DNA of 64,000 nt from NCBI RefSeq assembly GCF_030651185.1, contig NZ_JAUSCJ010000017.1, positions 1-64,000 of the forward strand, written 5' to 3'. Every line of letters starts with the position of its first letter. The first letter of the stretch is position 1. Source of the DNA: Phenylobacterium sp. (GTDB lineage: Bacteria; Pseudomonadota; Alphaproteobacteria; Caulobacterales; Caulobacteraceae). Under the pieces are notes generated by a model. The model ran no database searches and had not been told where the DNA came from. It saw nothing but the letters and a program-made list of their open reading frames with translations. Made by a program: the position numbers and the translations under genes. Below, one piece after another: positions 9,180 through 19,414 of the stretch.

Positions 9180-10106
9180 TTACCCCGCGTCCTCCAACGC
9201 CTGTTCGACGGCCAGGGCCACATCGAGGGCGCGAGCCGCCTCCTCCCCCGTCACGACCGGCCGCGGTGCGTCACCCCGCACGGCGGCGAGGAAACCGGCG
9301 ACGCTGGCCCCCAGCGGGTCCTTGGCGCCCGGGGTGTCGGCGAAGTCGGGATTGAGCGGAAAGCCGGTGGTGTTGCGGAACTCCCGGGTCAGGAAGTCGA
9401 TCTCCAGCTCGCCGGAGGGATAGACCACCTTCATGGTGCGCTTGCGGGCCGGGGCCATGCGCGAGGCGTCGAACACCGCCAGGAAGCCGTTGTCGAAATT
9501 GACCTCGGCCCGGGCCTGGTCCCAGCCGCCGCTGAAGTCACGGACGCCGGTGGCCTCGACGGCGAGGGGCTGGCCGGCGCTGAGCGACAGGGCCAGGTCC
9601 AGATCGTGGATCATCAGGTCCAGCACCACAGAGACGTCCAGGCTGCGCTCCGACGGCGGGCCATGACGCACGGCCTCCAGCCGCAGAGGCTGCTCGGGCA
9701 CGTCGAACAGGCCGATGGCCTGAAACACCACCCGCTCCTGATGGCCGCACGCCAGCACCAGCTTGCGGTTGGCGGCCTCGCCGATAATCTTGTCGGCGTC
9801 CTGCAGGTTCACGGCCAGCGGCTTTTCCACATAGACCGGCTTGCCGGCCGCCAGCGCCGCCAAGGCGCCCTCGGCATGGTAGCTGCCGGGCGAAGCGACC
9901 GTGACCACATCCACCGACGCCAGGAAGGCCTCGAGGTCGGCGAAGGCCTGGCCGCCATGGCTCTGAGCGATCTCCTCGGCGCGGGCGAGATGGTGCGGGT
10001 CATAGACCGCCGCCAGGCGCGCGCCCGGCTGGTTGGCGTACTGGCGCGAATGATAGCCGCCGAAAACGCCGGCCCCGATCACGCCGCCCCGCAAGATTTC
10101 CGCCAT
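9180..10106 (-). CDS. Gfo/Idh/MocA family oxidoreductase
   Basis: A 308-residue NAD(P)-dependent dehydrogenase, usually acting on sugars or sugar nucleotides. The dinucleotide fold begins GGVIGAGVFGGYH, followed by the EKPLAV motif near residue 95 that carries the catalytic lysine, and DLMIHDLDL with its histidine near 165. The substrate is not evident. A UDP-amino-sugar dehydrogenase of lipid A synthesis (GnnA type) is one possibility in this family, but no partner aminotransferase is nearby. Confidence 0.8.
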   Translation of the reverse strand: MAEILRGGVIGAGVFGGYHSRQYANQPGARLAAVYDPHHLARAEEIAQSHGGQAFADLEAFLASVDVVTVASPGSYHAEGALAALAAGKPVYVEKPLAVNLQDADKIIGEAANRKLVLACGHQERVVFQAIGLFDVPEQPLRLEAVRHGPPSERSLDVSVVLDLMIHDLDLALSLSAGQPLAVEATGVRDFSGGWDQARAEVNFDNGFLAVFDASRMAPARKRTMKVVYPSGELEIDFLTREFRNTTGFPLNPDFADTPGAKDPLGASVAGFLAAVRGDAPRPVVTGEEAARALDVALAVEQALEDAG

Positions 10107-10327
10107 GACTCACTCCGAAAGCTCGCCTGCGCTTACAGGCTGCGGGCGCTTGGCGCCACTGGTCGCGCGCCGTGATCGCCGGGATCACCCGCAGGAGCCG
10201 CCGCCCCTGTTGGGGCGACAAGGGCTGTCCATCCCGCAAGAACCTGGGATGTGAACGCCTGCGCCGTTGGCCGGTCGAGAGGGAAGGTCTACAAGCCTCC
10301 CGTCTTTCCTCCCCCGGAGCTTGTCCC

Positions 10328-11230
10328 TTGTCCCGCCTGTTCAGCGCCTATGTGATCGTCGACTGGAGCGCGGCGGCCAAGCCGTCCACCGGAGCCGATT
10401 CCGTCTGGATCGGCGTCGCCAAGCGCGACGTCCGCTTCCGCCTGACCTTCGAGAGCCACAACCCGGCGACCCGGGCAGAGGCCGAGAAGCTGTTGAACAC
10501 GATCCTGGATGACTTCAAGAAGCGCTCGGAGCGCGCCTTGGTGGGGTTCGACTTCCCGCTGGGCTTTCCCCGCGGCTTCGCCAAGGCCCTGAACCTGGCC
10601 GGTGAGCAGCCCTGGCGGGCGGTCTGGGACCAGCTCGACAAGATGGTCAAGGACAAGGCCGACAACACGAACAACCGCTTCGGCGTGGGCTCCGAGATCA
10701 ACCGGCGCATGACCGGCGGGCCCTTCCCCTTCTGGGGCTGCCCGCCCAAGGACGCGCTCACAACCCTGCAGCCCAAGCGGACACGGGCCCATGAGGCGGA
10801 CGACCTGCCGGAGTTCCGTCACGCCGACCTGGCGGCCAAGGGCGCCGCGTCGATCTGGAAGCTCTACTACAATGGCTCTGTCGGCGGTCAGGCGATCCTG
10901 GGCATCCCGGCGGTCCGCCGGCTCAAGCTGGCGCGGGGCGAGGCGGTGAAGGCCTATCCCTTCGAGACCGGCTTCAAGGCCCTGACCGAGGCCGACCTGG
11001 ACGGCGTCGAGGTCGTGGTCACCGAGGTCTATCCCAGTCTGTACAAGGCCCAGCCCCTGCCCGGCGAGGTCAAGGACCAGGCCCAGGTGCGGGTGACCGC
11101 CGAGCACTTCGCCAAGCTGGACGAGGCGGGCAAGCTCGGGGCGATCTTCGCCCCTTCCAAGACCGCCGATCCGGCCGTGGTGGCGGACGCCGAGGCCGAG
11201 GAAGGCTGGATCCTGGGGGTCGAAGCCTAG
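10328..11230 (+). CDS. DUF429-like protein, probable RNase H-like fold
   Basis: About 300 residues. Near the start is VIVDWSAA, then VGFDFPLGFPRG around residue 75 and VTEVYPSLYK around 235. Acidic residues in such positions match the pattern of DUF429-type RNase H-like proteins, whose function is unknown. The only usable start I see is TTG at 10328, weakly preceded by CGGAG; in-frame sequence upstream does not look coding. The gene ends in a CTAG overlap with the convergent VanZ-like gene. Confidence 0.55.
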   Translation: MSRLFSAYVIVDWSAAAKPSTGADSVWIGVAKRDVRFRLTFESHNPATRAEAEKLLNTILDDFKKRSERALVGFDFPLGFPRGFAKALNLAGEQPWRAVWDQLDKMVKDKADNTNNRFGVGSEINRRMTGGPFPFWGCPPKDALTTLQPKRTRAHEADDLPEFRHADLAAKGAASIWKLYYNGSVGGQAILGIPAVRRLKLARGEAVKAYPFETGFKALTEADLDGVEVVVTEVYPSLYKAQPLPGEVKDQAQVRVTAEHFAKLDEAGKLGAIFAPSKTADPAVVADAEAEEGWILGVEA

Positions 11231-11643
11231 GCGGCTTCGCCCAGCGGCTCCGGCGACTCGATCTTCCGCAGCGGCAAGGCCCGGCGCTCCCGTCGTGGGA
11301 AGCGCAGGTGCTCCAGCCAAACCGGCGCCAGCACCGCCAGCGCGCCGAGGGCGTCCGCCAGGAGATCGCCGACTTCGGCGTCACGACCGCTCAGGCGCTG
11401 GCCGATTTCCAGGGCGAGGCCCGCAAACACCGCGAGCATCACCAGGTCGAGCCGCCGCCGGTTCGGGAATGCGGAGAACATCAGCAGTGTCAGGCCGTAG
11501 AAGGCGATGAAGTGGGCGGCCTTGTCCTCGGGGACGAGGTCTTTCTCGACCCCGCCAAAGGGGCCGAGCATGCCCACAGCGCAGATCAGCACCGCTGCGG
11601 CGAGCAGAATTCTGGCGGTGATCTTGGGTTGGAACGTGGGCAT
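11227..11643 (-). CDS. VanZ-like small membrane protein
   Basis: A 138-residue protein with four predicted membrane segments. It has the VanZ-family pattern DKAAHFIAFYGLTLLMF, then EIGQRLSGRDAEVGDLLADALGAL. The role of chromosomal VanZ-like proteins in proteobacteria is not established. The C-terminal tail is basic and cytosolic by prediction. It ends in the palindromic CTAG shared with the convergent gene. Confidence 0.75.
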   Translation of the reverse strand: MPTFQPKITARILLAAAVLICAVGMLGPFGGVEKDLVPEDKAAHFIAFYGLTLLMFSAFPNRRRLDLVMLAVFAGLALEIGQRLSGRDAEVGDLLADALGALAVLAPVWLEHLRFPRRERRALPLRKIESPEPLGEAA

Positions 11644-11701
11644 GGACGGTTACCTAGCCCAGGTCCGATGAAAACTCCGTTGATGCGCCTTGAGGGGCGT
11701 T

Positions 11702-13078
11702 CTAGCGGCCCCTGGCGCTCAGCCATTGGAAGCGAGCCAGCAGCAGGGCCGCCGACAGGAAGCTGGCGGCGATCACCGCCCAGACAATGCCGTTGAGGCC
11801 AAGGCCCATGGGGATGGCCAGCCACCAGGCCAGCGGGGACATCACCAGGACATAGCTGGCCAGGTGAGTGAAGGTGGGGATCCAGACCTCGCCCCGCGCC
11901 CGCAGCGCCTGGGCGGCCACCACCTGCACGGCGTCCGGGATCAGGAACAGGCATGACAGCGCCACGGCCGGCGCGGCCATGGCCAGGGTCAGGGGGTCAT
12001 GGGTGTAGGCGCCGGCGATCAGCCCCGCGCCCGGCCAGACGATCAGGCTCACCAGCAGGCCGAACACCGCCGTCACCGCGAAGGCGATGAGACCCGCGCG
12101 GTTCACCGCGGCGGTGTCGCGCGCGCCATAGGCCCGACCCACCAGCACCGCGGCGCCGGTCGATAGCCCCAACGGAACCATGAAGATGATCGCAATGACG
12201 TTGAGCGTAATCGCCCAGGCCGCCACCGCCAGGCCGCCCATCCATCCGGCGATGACGTTCATCCCGGCAAAGGACGCCACCTCGAAGAAGTTGGACGCGC
12301 CTGCGCCATAGCCGATGCGCCGTTGCTCGGCCTCGGCGGCCAGGTCGCGCTCGGGCTTGGTGAAGACCCCCAGCGCCCGGCTGTCGGGCATGCGGATGAT
12401 GTAGACCACCAGGGCGACGGCCAGGAAGGTTCGCGCACCGGTGGTGGCCCAGGCGGCCCCGACGGCGCCGAGCGGCTCCAGGCCGAAGGCGCCGGGCACC
12501 AGCAGCAGATCGAAAGCCAGATTCACCCCATTGGCCAGCCACATCATCGCCGCGGCGGGCTTGGGTCGGCCCTGCCCCTCCAGCCAGAAACTGGCGGCGA
12601 CGCTCAAGGCGTAACTCGGCATGGAGAGCGCGAAGATGATCAGGGGCTTGGAGGCCCCGTCCGCCAGGTCCTTCTCCAGACCCAGGATGTGAAGGAAAGC
12701 CGGCCCCCCGGCGATCAGCACTAGGGTCGAGGCCAGGCCAATCCAGAGACTGTAGCTCAGCCCCCGCCGCAGGACGGCGCCGGTGATCTCCGGCCGCCCC
12801 TGGCCGTTGGCCCGTGAGGTCATCACCTGGATGCCGCTGAGCAGGCCGACCGTCATGGTCACGATGACGCTGGTGGGGGCCCAGGCCATGGCGTGATAGC
12901 CGAGCTCAGTCGCCGAATAGCGGCCCACAACGATGGCGTCCGACAGACCCATGCCCATGATGCCCAGGCGCGACAGCACCACCGGCCAGGAGAGCTTGAG
13001 CAGCTCGGCCAGTTCCGTGCGGACGACTTGTGCGCGCCCTCCCGGCGGGGAGTTCGCGGGGGCCGAGGGGGCGGCCAT
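11702..13078 (-). CDS. MATE family multidrug/Na+ or H+ antiporter
   Basis: A 458-residue polytopic protein with the two-fold MATE layout. The first half opens with LLKLSWPVVLSRLGIMGMGLSD and the second with FFEVASFAGMNVIAGWMGG, each followed by five more hydrophobic segments. It probably exports cationic compounds. I place the start at ATG 13078, with GGTGAT 7 bases upstream; a GTG at 13087 would add three residues. Confidence 0.85.
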   Translation of the reverse strand: MAAPSAPANSPPGGRAQVVRTELAELLKLSWPVVLSRLGIMGMGLSDAIVVGRYSATELGYHAMAWAPTSVIVTMTVGLLSGIQVMTSRANGQGRPEITGAVLRRGLSYSLWIGLASTLVLIAGGPAFLHILGLEKDLADGASKPLIIFALSMPSYALSVAASFWLEGQGRPKPAAAMMWLANGVNLAFDLLLVPGAFGLEPLGAVGAAWATTGARTFLAVALVVYIIRMPDSRALGVFTKPERDLAAEAEQRRIGYGAGASNFFEVASFAGMNVIAGWMGGLAVAAWAITLNVIAIIFMVPLGLSTGAAVLVGRAYGARDTAAVNRAGLIAFAVTAVFGLLVSLIVWPGAGLIAGAYTHDPLTLAMAAPAVALSCLFLIPDAVQVVAAQALRARGEVWIPTFTHLASYVLVMSPLAWWLAIPMGLGLNGIVWAVIAASFLSAALLLARFQWLSARGR

Positions 13079-13191
13079 GGGGATCACCGGATTTCAAAGA
13101 GGGCGCGAACCTGCCGCCACCCTCCTCGCCTCGCAAGCGAAGCTTGGTCAGAGCGGGCGGATTCTCGGGCCCCGGTGACAACAATGGCACA

Positions 13192-13695
13192 TCAGGGCCG
13201 GCGGAATGGCGCCGTCAGCGCGCAGCGCGCCACGTGATCGCGCACCGTCACAGTGGCCGACGTTCCAACCCCGACATCGAAGATATGCACCGGCCCGCCG
13301 GCGAACGCCACTCGCAGGACCGCCGGCGCAGTAAATCGACAGGCTGGATAGCCATCGCCGGCGCCCGCTTCGTACAGGCCGATCATCATGCAGTCGGCAT
13401 GGCCGAACCGTCGACCGAACCACACGCCGTTGAAGGCGAAAACGTTCCGCATCGGTCGCCGCCGCCGGAGGTGCTGGGCCTCGGAGATTTCCCGGCAGGC
13501 CGGGCCGGGGCGGGTCAGATCGCGGGTCAGGGCCCGGGCCTGGGCGCGATGGTCCGCGGCGATCTCCAATTCATGCCAGACGGTGAGCGCGACCAGCGGG
13601 GCGGCCACGCAGACCGCGACCCCGGCGAACGCCAAGGCGCTCCCCCGCCGGATCGGCTGTCCACCATAGTCGGCCCTTCGTCGGATCTCGGTCAT
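13192..13695 (-). CDS. Hypothetical single-pass membrane or exported protein
   Basis: 167 residues with one N-terminal hydrophobic segment (about 20-42, ALAFAGVAVCVAAPLVALTV) and a soluble remainder containing four cysteines. I do not recognise the family. The third-position GC content and lack of overlap on the other strand make it a plausible gene. Nothing in the neighbouring MATE gene suggests a role. Confidence 0.5.
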   Translation of the reverse strand: MTEIRRRADYGGQPIRRGSALAFAGVAVCVAAPLVALTVWHELEIAADHRAQARALTRDLTRPGPACREISEAQHLRRRRPMRNVFAFNGVWFGRRFGHADCMMIGLYEAGAGDGYPACRFTAPAVLRVAFAGGPVHIFDVGVGTSATVTVRDHVARCALTAPFRRP

Positions 13696-13891
13696 CGGAG
13701 GAGCATGCCCGACGCAAACGTGCTTGAAAACTACATATGTAATTTTCCTGGAAGCGTGCGACCCAGCGGCACATGGCGGCGCTTTCCCCTCGGCCTTAGG
13801 ATTTCCTACGGACTTTGGGCGGCAAGCTCAGGTCACCCCCCAAGCGAACAAGGAGGGTCGGTCGCCGCAAGGCGACCTACCCAAGATAGCC

Positions 13892-15301
13892 GTGACCTCC
13901 AAAGCGCCCCCCCCCAGGCGAAACCTCGAACCTCTTTGCGCCAGCGCCGCCGATCTCTACGCCCCCGTGGCGCGCGAGCAGATCGGCCGCGTCCTCGAAT
14001 CCTGGCTGGCCGCCAACCAGGCCACCCCTTTCGAACTGCTGCATCGGCCCGACCTGATCCGCAAACTGGAGGCCTCCAGCCGCGATCTGCAGCACGCCTT
14101 CCAGAAGGTCGCCGTGCCCCTGGCCCTGGCGCGAGGCGCCAGCGTCCATGAGGTGATGCGCGGCCTGCACACCGTGGCCGACCAGGCGATCGCCCGCATC
14201 CTGCGCGACGAGAAGCAGGGCCTGCTGACCACGGTCGACCTCCGCAGCTTCGCCGGGGCCAGCGCCGCGGCCGAAGCCGATTTCGGCTATCGCCTGGCAG
14301 CCGGGGTCGCCGCCTACATGGCCGCCGCCGAGTCCTGGGAGGGCAAGGTGGAGCGCCTGCTCGACCTGGTGGTCGCCGCGCCGGCCGACGGCCCGGCCCG
14401 AACCCTCGCCCTGAGGGTCCTGGAGCCGGCGCTGGAGGATATCTGCGGTTCGGAGCTCGGCCTCGCCCAGCTGATCGGGACCGAGCTGGAGCTGGGATGC
14501 TTCCTGCTCGCCCTGGTGCGCCTGGCTCACGGCGGGACCATCGACGCCATCATCGCAGTCCATCCCACGCTTCAGAAGCTGGTCGCGCCCTTGCCCGCGC
14601 CTGGCGCCCGGCTGGCGCGCCACTTCGAAAACGGCGACTTCAGCGACCTGCGGCTGATGATCAGTCGGCGGGTCCTGGCCGACCTGGACACCCCCCGGCG
14701 TCTGCATCCGGGAAGCGCCATGGGCGAGATCGCCGCCGTGCGTGGCCTCGCCGTGGCCATGACCGCGGCCAGCGGCCCCCTCCTGCCCGCCGAGGACGTC
14801 GCAGAGGCGATCCTGCGCCGCTCCGAGCGCCTGGTGGAGCCGAACTTCGTCAACACCCTGCTGCTTGAACAGAACGGCTTGGCGCCGGGCCTGGACGCTC
14901 TGATGACGGTGCTGGAGAGCGTAACCGGGGACGCCAACCGCCGCCGCGCCCTCCGCTTCGTCGAGGCCGCCATCCTGGCTCCCCAGTTCAAACAGGATCT
15001 GTTGAACGCGGCGGGCGGCGCGATCGGCGCCCTTCAGGTGCTCGCGCGGACCTATCGTCGGCTGACGCGCGCCGGCAGGGGCGTCGTGGGTGTGCAGGAC
15101 CTGCTGGACGGCATCGGCCAGACGGGCGGCGCCATCGACCTCGAGGGTGGGGTGGTCGCCGACCTGGCCGGCGGCATGACCGCCAAACCAAAGAAGCTCG
15201 CCGTGCTCCAGGCCATGGCGAGCGGCGAGACCGCCCCGCCCGGTCCGGCGGCGCGGCATGCCGCCGACGCCCTGCAGAAGCTGGGTGTCAGCGCAGGCTA
15301 G
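13892..15301 (+). CDS. Hypothetical helical protein, unknown function
   Basis: About 469 residues from a GTG at 13892. The frame extends further upstream to 13724, but that part reads as non-coding and begins with TTG. The protein is rich in Ala, Leu and charged residues and looks almost entirely alpha-helical, with no signal peptide or catalytic motif that I recognise. It is convergent with the DAHP synthase gene, sharing CTAG at 15298-15301. The start is the weakest part of this call. Confidence 0.55.
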   Translation: MTSKAPPPRRNLEPLCASAADLYAPVAREQIGRVLESWLAANQATPFELLHRPDLIRKLEASSRDLQHAFQKVAVPLALARGASVHEVMRGLHTVADQAIARILRDEKQGLLTTVDLRSFAGASAAAEADFGYRLAAGVAAYMAAAESWEGKVERLLDLVVAAPADGPARTLALRVLEPALEDICGSELGLAQLIGTELELGCFLLALVRLAHGGTIDAIIAVHPTLQKLVAPLPAPGARLARHFENGDFSDLRLMISRRVLADLDTPRRLHPGSAMGEIAAVRGLAVAMTAASGPLLPAEDVAEAILRRSERLVEPNFVNTLLLEQNGLAPGLDALMTVLESVTGDANRRRALRFVEAAILAPQFKQDLLNAAGGAIGALQVLARTYRRLTRAGRGVVGVQDLLDGIGQTGGAIDLEGGVVADLAGGMTAKPKKLAVLQAMASGETAPPGPAARHAADALQKLGVSAG

Positions 15302-16677
15302 ACCGCGGCGCGAAGGGCCGCGTCGACCCGGTCTTCCTTCAGCTTCTCGGCCACCAGGAAAGCCAGCTCCAAGGCTTGTTCGCCGTTCAGACGCGGGTCG
15401 CAGTGGGTGTGGTAACGGTCGGCCAGGTCGCCCTCGCTGAGCGCCCGCGCGCCGCCCAGGCATTCCGTGACGTTCTGGCCGGTCATCTCCAGGTGCACGC
15501 CGCCCGGATGGACGCCCTGGGCCTTGGCGATCTCCACGAAGCTCTTCACCTCCGACAGGATGCGGTCGAAGGGGCGCGTCTTGTAACCGTTGGTGGCGGT
15601 CAGGGTATTGCCGTGCATCGGGTCGATGGCCCAGACGACGCTGCGACCGGAGCGCTTGGTGGCCTCCATCAGCCGTGGCAGGCGGGCCTCGATCTTGTCG
15701 GAGCCGAAGCGGCCATAAAGGGTCAGCCGGCCGGCCTCGTTCTTCGGGTTGAGCACGTCGATCAGGCGCAGCAGCTCGTCGGGCTCGACGGTCGGACCGA
15801 CCTTCACGCCGATCGGGTTCTTGATGCCCCGGAAGTACTCGACGTGGGCGCCGTCCAGCTGGCGGGTGCGCTCGCCGATCCACAACAGATGGGCCGAGGT
15901 GTCGTACCATTCGCCCGAGGTGCTATCGACCCGGGTCATGGCCTCCTCGAAGCCCAGCAACAGGGCCTCGTGGGCGGTGAAGAACTCTACGCGATGCAGG
16001 TCCGGCTGGCTCTCGGGCGTGACCCCGATGGCGGCCATGAAGGTCAGGGCCTCGCTGATCTTCTCCGACAGTTCGTGGTAGCGCGCGCCCTGCGGGCTGT
16101 CGTTGACGAAGCCCAGGGTCCAGCGGTGGATATTGTACAGGTCGGCATAGCCGCCACCGGCGAAGGCCCGCAGCAGGTTGAGCGTCGAGGCCGATTGCGA
16201 ATAGGCCTGGAGCAGGCGCTGGGGATCGGGGACGCGGGAGGCGGCGTCGAAATCCATGCCGTTGATGATGTCGCCGCGATAGGAGGGAAGCTCGACGCCG
16301 CCGATGGTCTCCACCGGGGAGGAGCGCGGCTTGGCGAACTGGCCGGCCATGCGCCCCACCTTCACCACCGGCTTGCCACCGGCGAAGGTCAACACCACCG
16401 CCATCTGCAGGATCAGGCGGAAGGTGTCGCGAATGTTGTCGGCGTGGAATTCCTTGAAGCTTTCGGCGCAGTCGCCGCCCTGCAGCAGGAAGGCCCGGCC
16501 CTCGGCCACATCGCCCAGCAGGGTCTTCAGACGGCGGGCTTCACCGGCGAACACCAGGGGCGGCATGCCGCGCAGGGTCTGCTCCACACCGGCCAGGGCG
16601 GCGGCGTCCGGATAGTCGGTGGGCAGGTGCTTGGCGGGCTTGGCTCTCCAGGAGGCCGGCGTCCAATGTTCGGTCAT
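15298..16677 (-). CDS. Class II (plant-type) 3-deoxy-7-phosphoheptulonate synthase
   Basis: 459 residues. It joins phosphoenolpyruvate and erythrose 4-phosphate in the first step of the shikimate pathway. Class II features are clear: [14 protein letters not shown], the metal and PEP-binding [42 protein letters not shown] and [18 protein letters not shown]. The ATG at 16677 gives the usual N-terminus ([11 protein letters not shown]). It follows the O-antigen ligase-like gene by 43 bases and may be the last gene of that run. Confidence 0.9.
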   Translation of the reverse strand: MTEHWTPASWRAKPAKHLPTDYPDAAALAGVEQTLRGMPPLVFAGEARRLKTLLGDVAEGRAFLLQGGDCAESFKEFHADNIRDTFRLILQMAVVLTFAGGKPVVKVGRMAGQFAKPRSSPVETIGGVELPSYRGDIINGMDFDAASRVPDPQRLLQAYSQSASTLNLLRAFAGGGYADLYNIHRWTLGFVNDSPQGARYHELSEKISEALTFMAAIGVTPESQPDLHRVEFFTAHEALLLGFEEAMTRVDSTSGEWYDTSAHLLWIGERTRQLDGAHVEYFRGIKNPIGVKVGPTVEPDELLRLIDVLNPKNEAGRLTLYGRFGSDKIEARLPRLMEATKRSGRSVVWAIDPMHGNTLTATNGYKTRPFDRILSEVKSFVEIAKAQGVHPGGVHLEMTGQNVTECLGGARALSEGDLADRYHTHCDPRLNGEQALELAFLVAEKLKEDRVDAALRAAV

Positions 16678-16720
16678 CTTAAACAACTCCGTCCCCGCCT
16701 GGGCTTGCGGGCCGGCGTTC

Positions 16721-17962
16721 TTACTCCGAGAACACCGCCGCCGTCGATGGCCGGGGAGCCACATTGGCCGCGCCTTTCGTCAGGCCGGGCTGTCGCTGCA
16801 GAGCCGCGCAGGACAGGGCCGCCAGGGCGCCGAGCGCCAGCCACCACTCCTGCCAGACCCCGAAGGAGAAGGCGCTGAAGGTCAGATAGGCCATTCCGGT
16901 GGCCGCCGAGATGGCCAGGGCGGGGTCGCGGACCTTGCGGCTCATGCCCGCCAGCAGGGCGGCCCAGAAGACGGCGGCGGCCATGGCGCCGATCAGCCCC
17001 AGCTCCAGCCAGACCTGCAGGGCGGCGTCGTGCGGGTGCAGCTTGATCCCGGGATTGAACATGCGGCTGGCGTCGAGCCCCCAGCCCCGGAGCGGATGGT
17101 CGGTGATCCAGTCGGCGGCGTGACGCCAGTAGCCCATGCGTTGGGCCCAGGAGACGGGCACGTCCTTCTCCAGAACCGCATACCAACCGGACCGCCGCGC
17201 GAGCCAGATGAGAGCAGGAGCGGTCAGGAAGAAGGCGGCGCCGAGGGCGCCCAGGCTCCGCGGCGCCCACTTCGGCCAAACGGCGACCGCCAGGCCCGCC
17301 AGCACACAGGCGGTCAGGGCGATGAGGGGGGCGTCATACCCCAGTGTCACGGACGGGACGACAAGGCCAAGGGCCATCAGCGCGATCAGCCAGGGCGCGC
17401 GGGCGACCCGCACCGCGGCCAGGGCGGCGGCCGGCGCCAGCATGGCCAGGACGAACAGGCCCTGGGCGGCGTTCTTCACCCCCAGATCCGGGCGGATCGG
17501 GTCGTTGATGGCCTCGCGCACGGCGCGATAGAGCCCCGCGCCGGTCAGGCCCTCGATCAGCATCACCACCCCCAGCAGGGCCGTGCCCCAGGCCAGAACG
17601 CGCAGGGCGATGGCGCGCGACGGCGGCGACGCGGCCCGGGCCGCGCAGATGGCGGCGAAGAACACCACGGTCTCGGCGATCAGCTTGGCGGCGGTCGACT
17701 CCTCAAGCCCCTTGGCGGTGAAAGGACTCCAGGCCGAGGACCCCGCCGCCCACAGGACCAGGGTCACCACGGCGATCCCGACCGGCCGGTCTTCCTCCTC
17801 GACGCGCAGGGCGGGCAAGGTGAGGAGGCCCATCAGGGTCAGCAAGGGCGCGAAGGCCAGAGGCGCCAGCCAGCCCACGATCGGCGTCAGGACCATGCCG
17901 CCTGCCACCACCCAGCCACACCAGGCGGCGAGCTTGGGTCCTGGCTGGGCGGTCGCGGTCAC
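16721..17962 (-). CDS. O-antigen ligase/polymerase (WaaL/Wzy-like) membrane protein
   Basis: A 413-residue protein with about 11 membrane segments. The large periplasmic loop holds [15 protein letters not shown] and [17 protein letters not shown], the pattern of the Wzy/WaaL family. These enzymes ligate or polymerise glycans on undecaprenyl carriers at the periplasmic face. The GTG start overlaps the stop of gor (GTGA), so translation is probably coupled to gor although the functions are unrelated. Ligase versus polymerase cannot be decided here. Confidence 0.8.
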   Translation of the reverse strand: MTATAQPGPKLAAWCGWVVAGGMVLTPIVGWLAPLAFAPLLTLMGLLTLPALRVEEEDRPVGIAVVTLVLWAAGSSAWSPFTAKGLEESTAAKLIAETVVFFAAICAARAASPPSRAIALRVLAWGTALLGVVMLIEGLTGAGLYRAVREAINDPIRPDLGVKNAAQGLFVLAMLAPAAALAAVRVARAPWLIALMALGLVVPSVTLGYDAPLIALTACVLAGLAVAVWPKWAPRSLGALGAAFFLTAPALIWLARRSGWYAVLEKDVPVSWAQRMGYWRHAADWITDHPLRGWGLDASRMFNPGIKLHPHDAALQVWLELGLIGAMAAAVFWAALLAGMSRKVRDPALAISAATGMAYLTFSAFSFGVWQEWWLALGALAALSCAALQRQPGLTKGAANVAPRPSTAAVFSE

Positions 17963-19338
17963 GCAGCGCTCAGGCCGGCCGGCACGTACTTGTCGCGCAT
18001 GGTGACAAGCTCTTCGGCGAGCGTCGGGTGGACGGCGCAGGTGGAGTCCCATTGCGCCTTGGTCACGCCCATCTTCAGGGCGATGGCGGCCATCTGGATG
18101 ATCTCCGGCGCGTCGGGCCCCACCACGTGGCAGCCGACGATCCTCTGGCTCTCCTGCGCCACCACCAGCTTGATCAGGCAGCGATCGTCACCGCCGTAGA
18201 AGGTGGTTTTCATCGGCCGGAAGCGGGACAGGTAGATATCGACCTTGCCGTGCTCGTGCCGCGCCTCGGCTTCGGACTGGCCCACCGAGCCCACCGGCGG
18301 CTGCGAGAACACCGCCGAGGCCACCATGTCGTGATCGAAGCTGGTGGGGTTGTTGTAGAACTCGGTCTGGGAGAAGGCCGCCCCCTCGCGGATCGCCACC
18401 GGGGTCAGGTTGATGCGGTCGGTGACGTCGCCGACGGCCCAGATGTTGTCGACGTTGGTCTTGGAGAACTTGTCCACCATCACCGCGCCGCTCTCGGCAA
18501 GCTTCACCCCGACAGCCTCCAGGCCCAGGCCCTTGGTGTGCGGCATGCGGCCGGTGGCGAACATCACCTGGTCGGAGACAACATCGGTTCCGCTGGACAT
18601 GTGACTGATGAGGCCAGCGTCGGTCTTCTCGATGCTGGTGTGCTCACAGCCCAGGATGATCTTGATACCGCGCTTCTTCAGCTCATCGGTGAGGTGGGAG
18701 CGCACATCGTCGTCGAAGCCGCGCAGAATGTTGGCGCCGCGATAGACCAGGGTGGTGTCGACCCCCAGCCCGGCGAAGATGCCCGCGAACTCCACGGCGA
18801 TATAGCCGCCGCCGACGATCATGATCGACTTGGGCAGCGCCGGCAGGTGAAAGGCCTCTTCCGAGGTGATGGCGTGCTCGACGCCCGGCAGATCCTCCGG
18901 GCTCCAGGGCCGACCGCCGGTGGCCACCAGGATCTTGCCGGCGGTCACCACGCCCTTGCCGACGATCTCGACGGTGTGGGCGTCCTTCAGGGTGGCGCGG
19001 GCGTGGACGATCTCGGCGCCGGCGTTGCTGAGGTTGGTGACGTAGATGCCCGAGAGGCGGGCGATCTCGCGATCCTTGGCCTCGAGGAACTTCGTCCAGT
19101 CGAAGGTGGACTGACTGGCCGACCACCCGTAGCCCTCGGCCACCTTGGCGTAGCTGGCGAACTCGGAGGCGTAGACCATGAACTTCTTGGGCACGCAGCC
19201 GCGAATGACGCAGGTGCCGCCGACGCGGTGTTCCTCGGCCACCGCCACCTTGGCGCCGGACATGGCCGCCAGCCGCGCGGCGCGCACGCCGCCCGAGCCC
19301 GCGCCGATGACGAAGAGATCGTAGTCGTAGGTCGCCAA
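17959..19338 (-). CDS. gor: Glutathione-disulfide reductase
   Basis: A 459-residue FAD- and NADPH-dependent enzyme that keeps glutathione reduced. FAD-binding GAGSGGVRAAR is near the N-terminus, the redox disulfide is Cys43/Cys48 in GGTCVIRGCVPKK, the second dinucleotide fold is GGGYIAVEFAG, and the C-terminal catalytic His-Glu pair is in HPTLAEE. The arginine after TTLVY fits NADPH preference. It sits between rpiA and the O-antigen ligase-like gene. Confidence 0.92.
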   Translation of the reverse strand: MATYDYDLFVIGAGSGGVRAARLAAMSGAKVAVAEEHRVGGTCVIRGCVPKKFMVYASEFASYAKVAEGYGWSASQSTFDWTKFLEAKDREIARLSGIYVTNLSNAGAEIVHARATLKDAHTVEIVGKGVVTAGKILVATGGRPWSPEDLPGVEHAITSEEAFHLPALPKSIMIVGGGYIAVEFAGIFAGLGVDTTLVYRGANILRGFDDDVRSHLTDELKKRGIKIILGCEHTSIEKTDAGLISHMSSGTDVVSDQVMFATGRMPHTKGLGLEAVGVKLAESGAVMVDKFSKTNVDNIWAVGDVTDRINLTPVAIREGAAFSQTEFYNNPTSFDHDMVASAVFSQPPVGSVGQSEAEARHEHGKVDIYLSRFRPMKTTFYGGDDRCLIKLVVAQESQRIVGCHVVGPDAPEIIQMAAIALKMGVTKAQWDSTCAVHPTLAEELVTMRDKYVPAGLSAA

Positions 19339-19414
19339 GAGAAAACTCCTTCGAAGCGTGGCCGCAAGAAATGGCGATCGGATCGCCAGGCGGGAACACC
19401 TCAGTTCAAATAAA

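Noticed and set aside
13724..13891. Upstream extension of the unknown 13892-15301 gene
   Set aside because: It starts with TTG without a ribosome binding site, and the translated sequence has no coding-like pattern.
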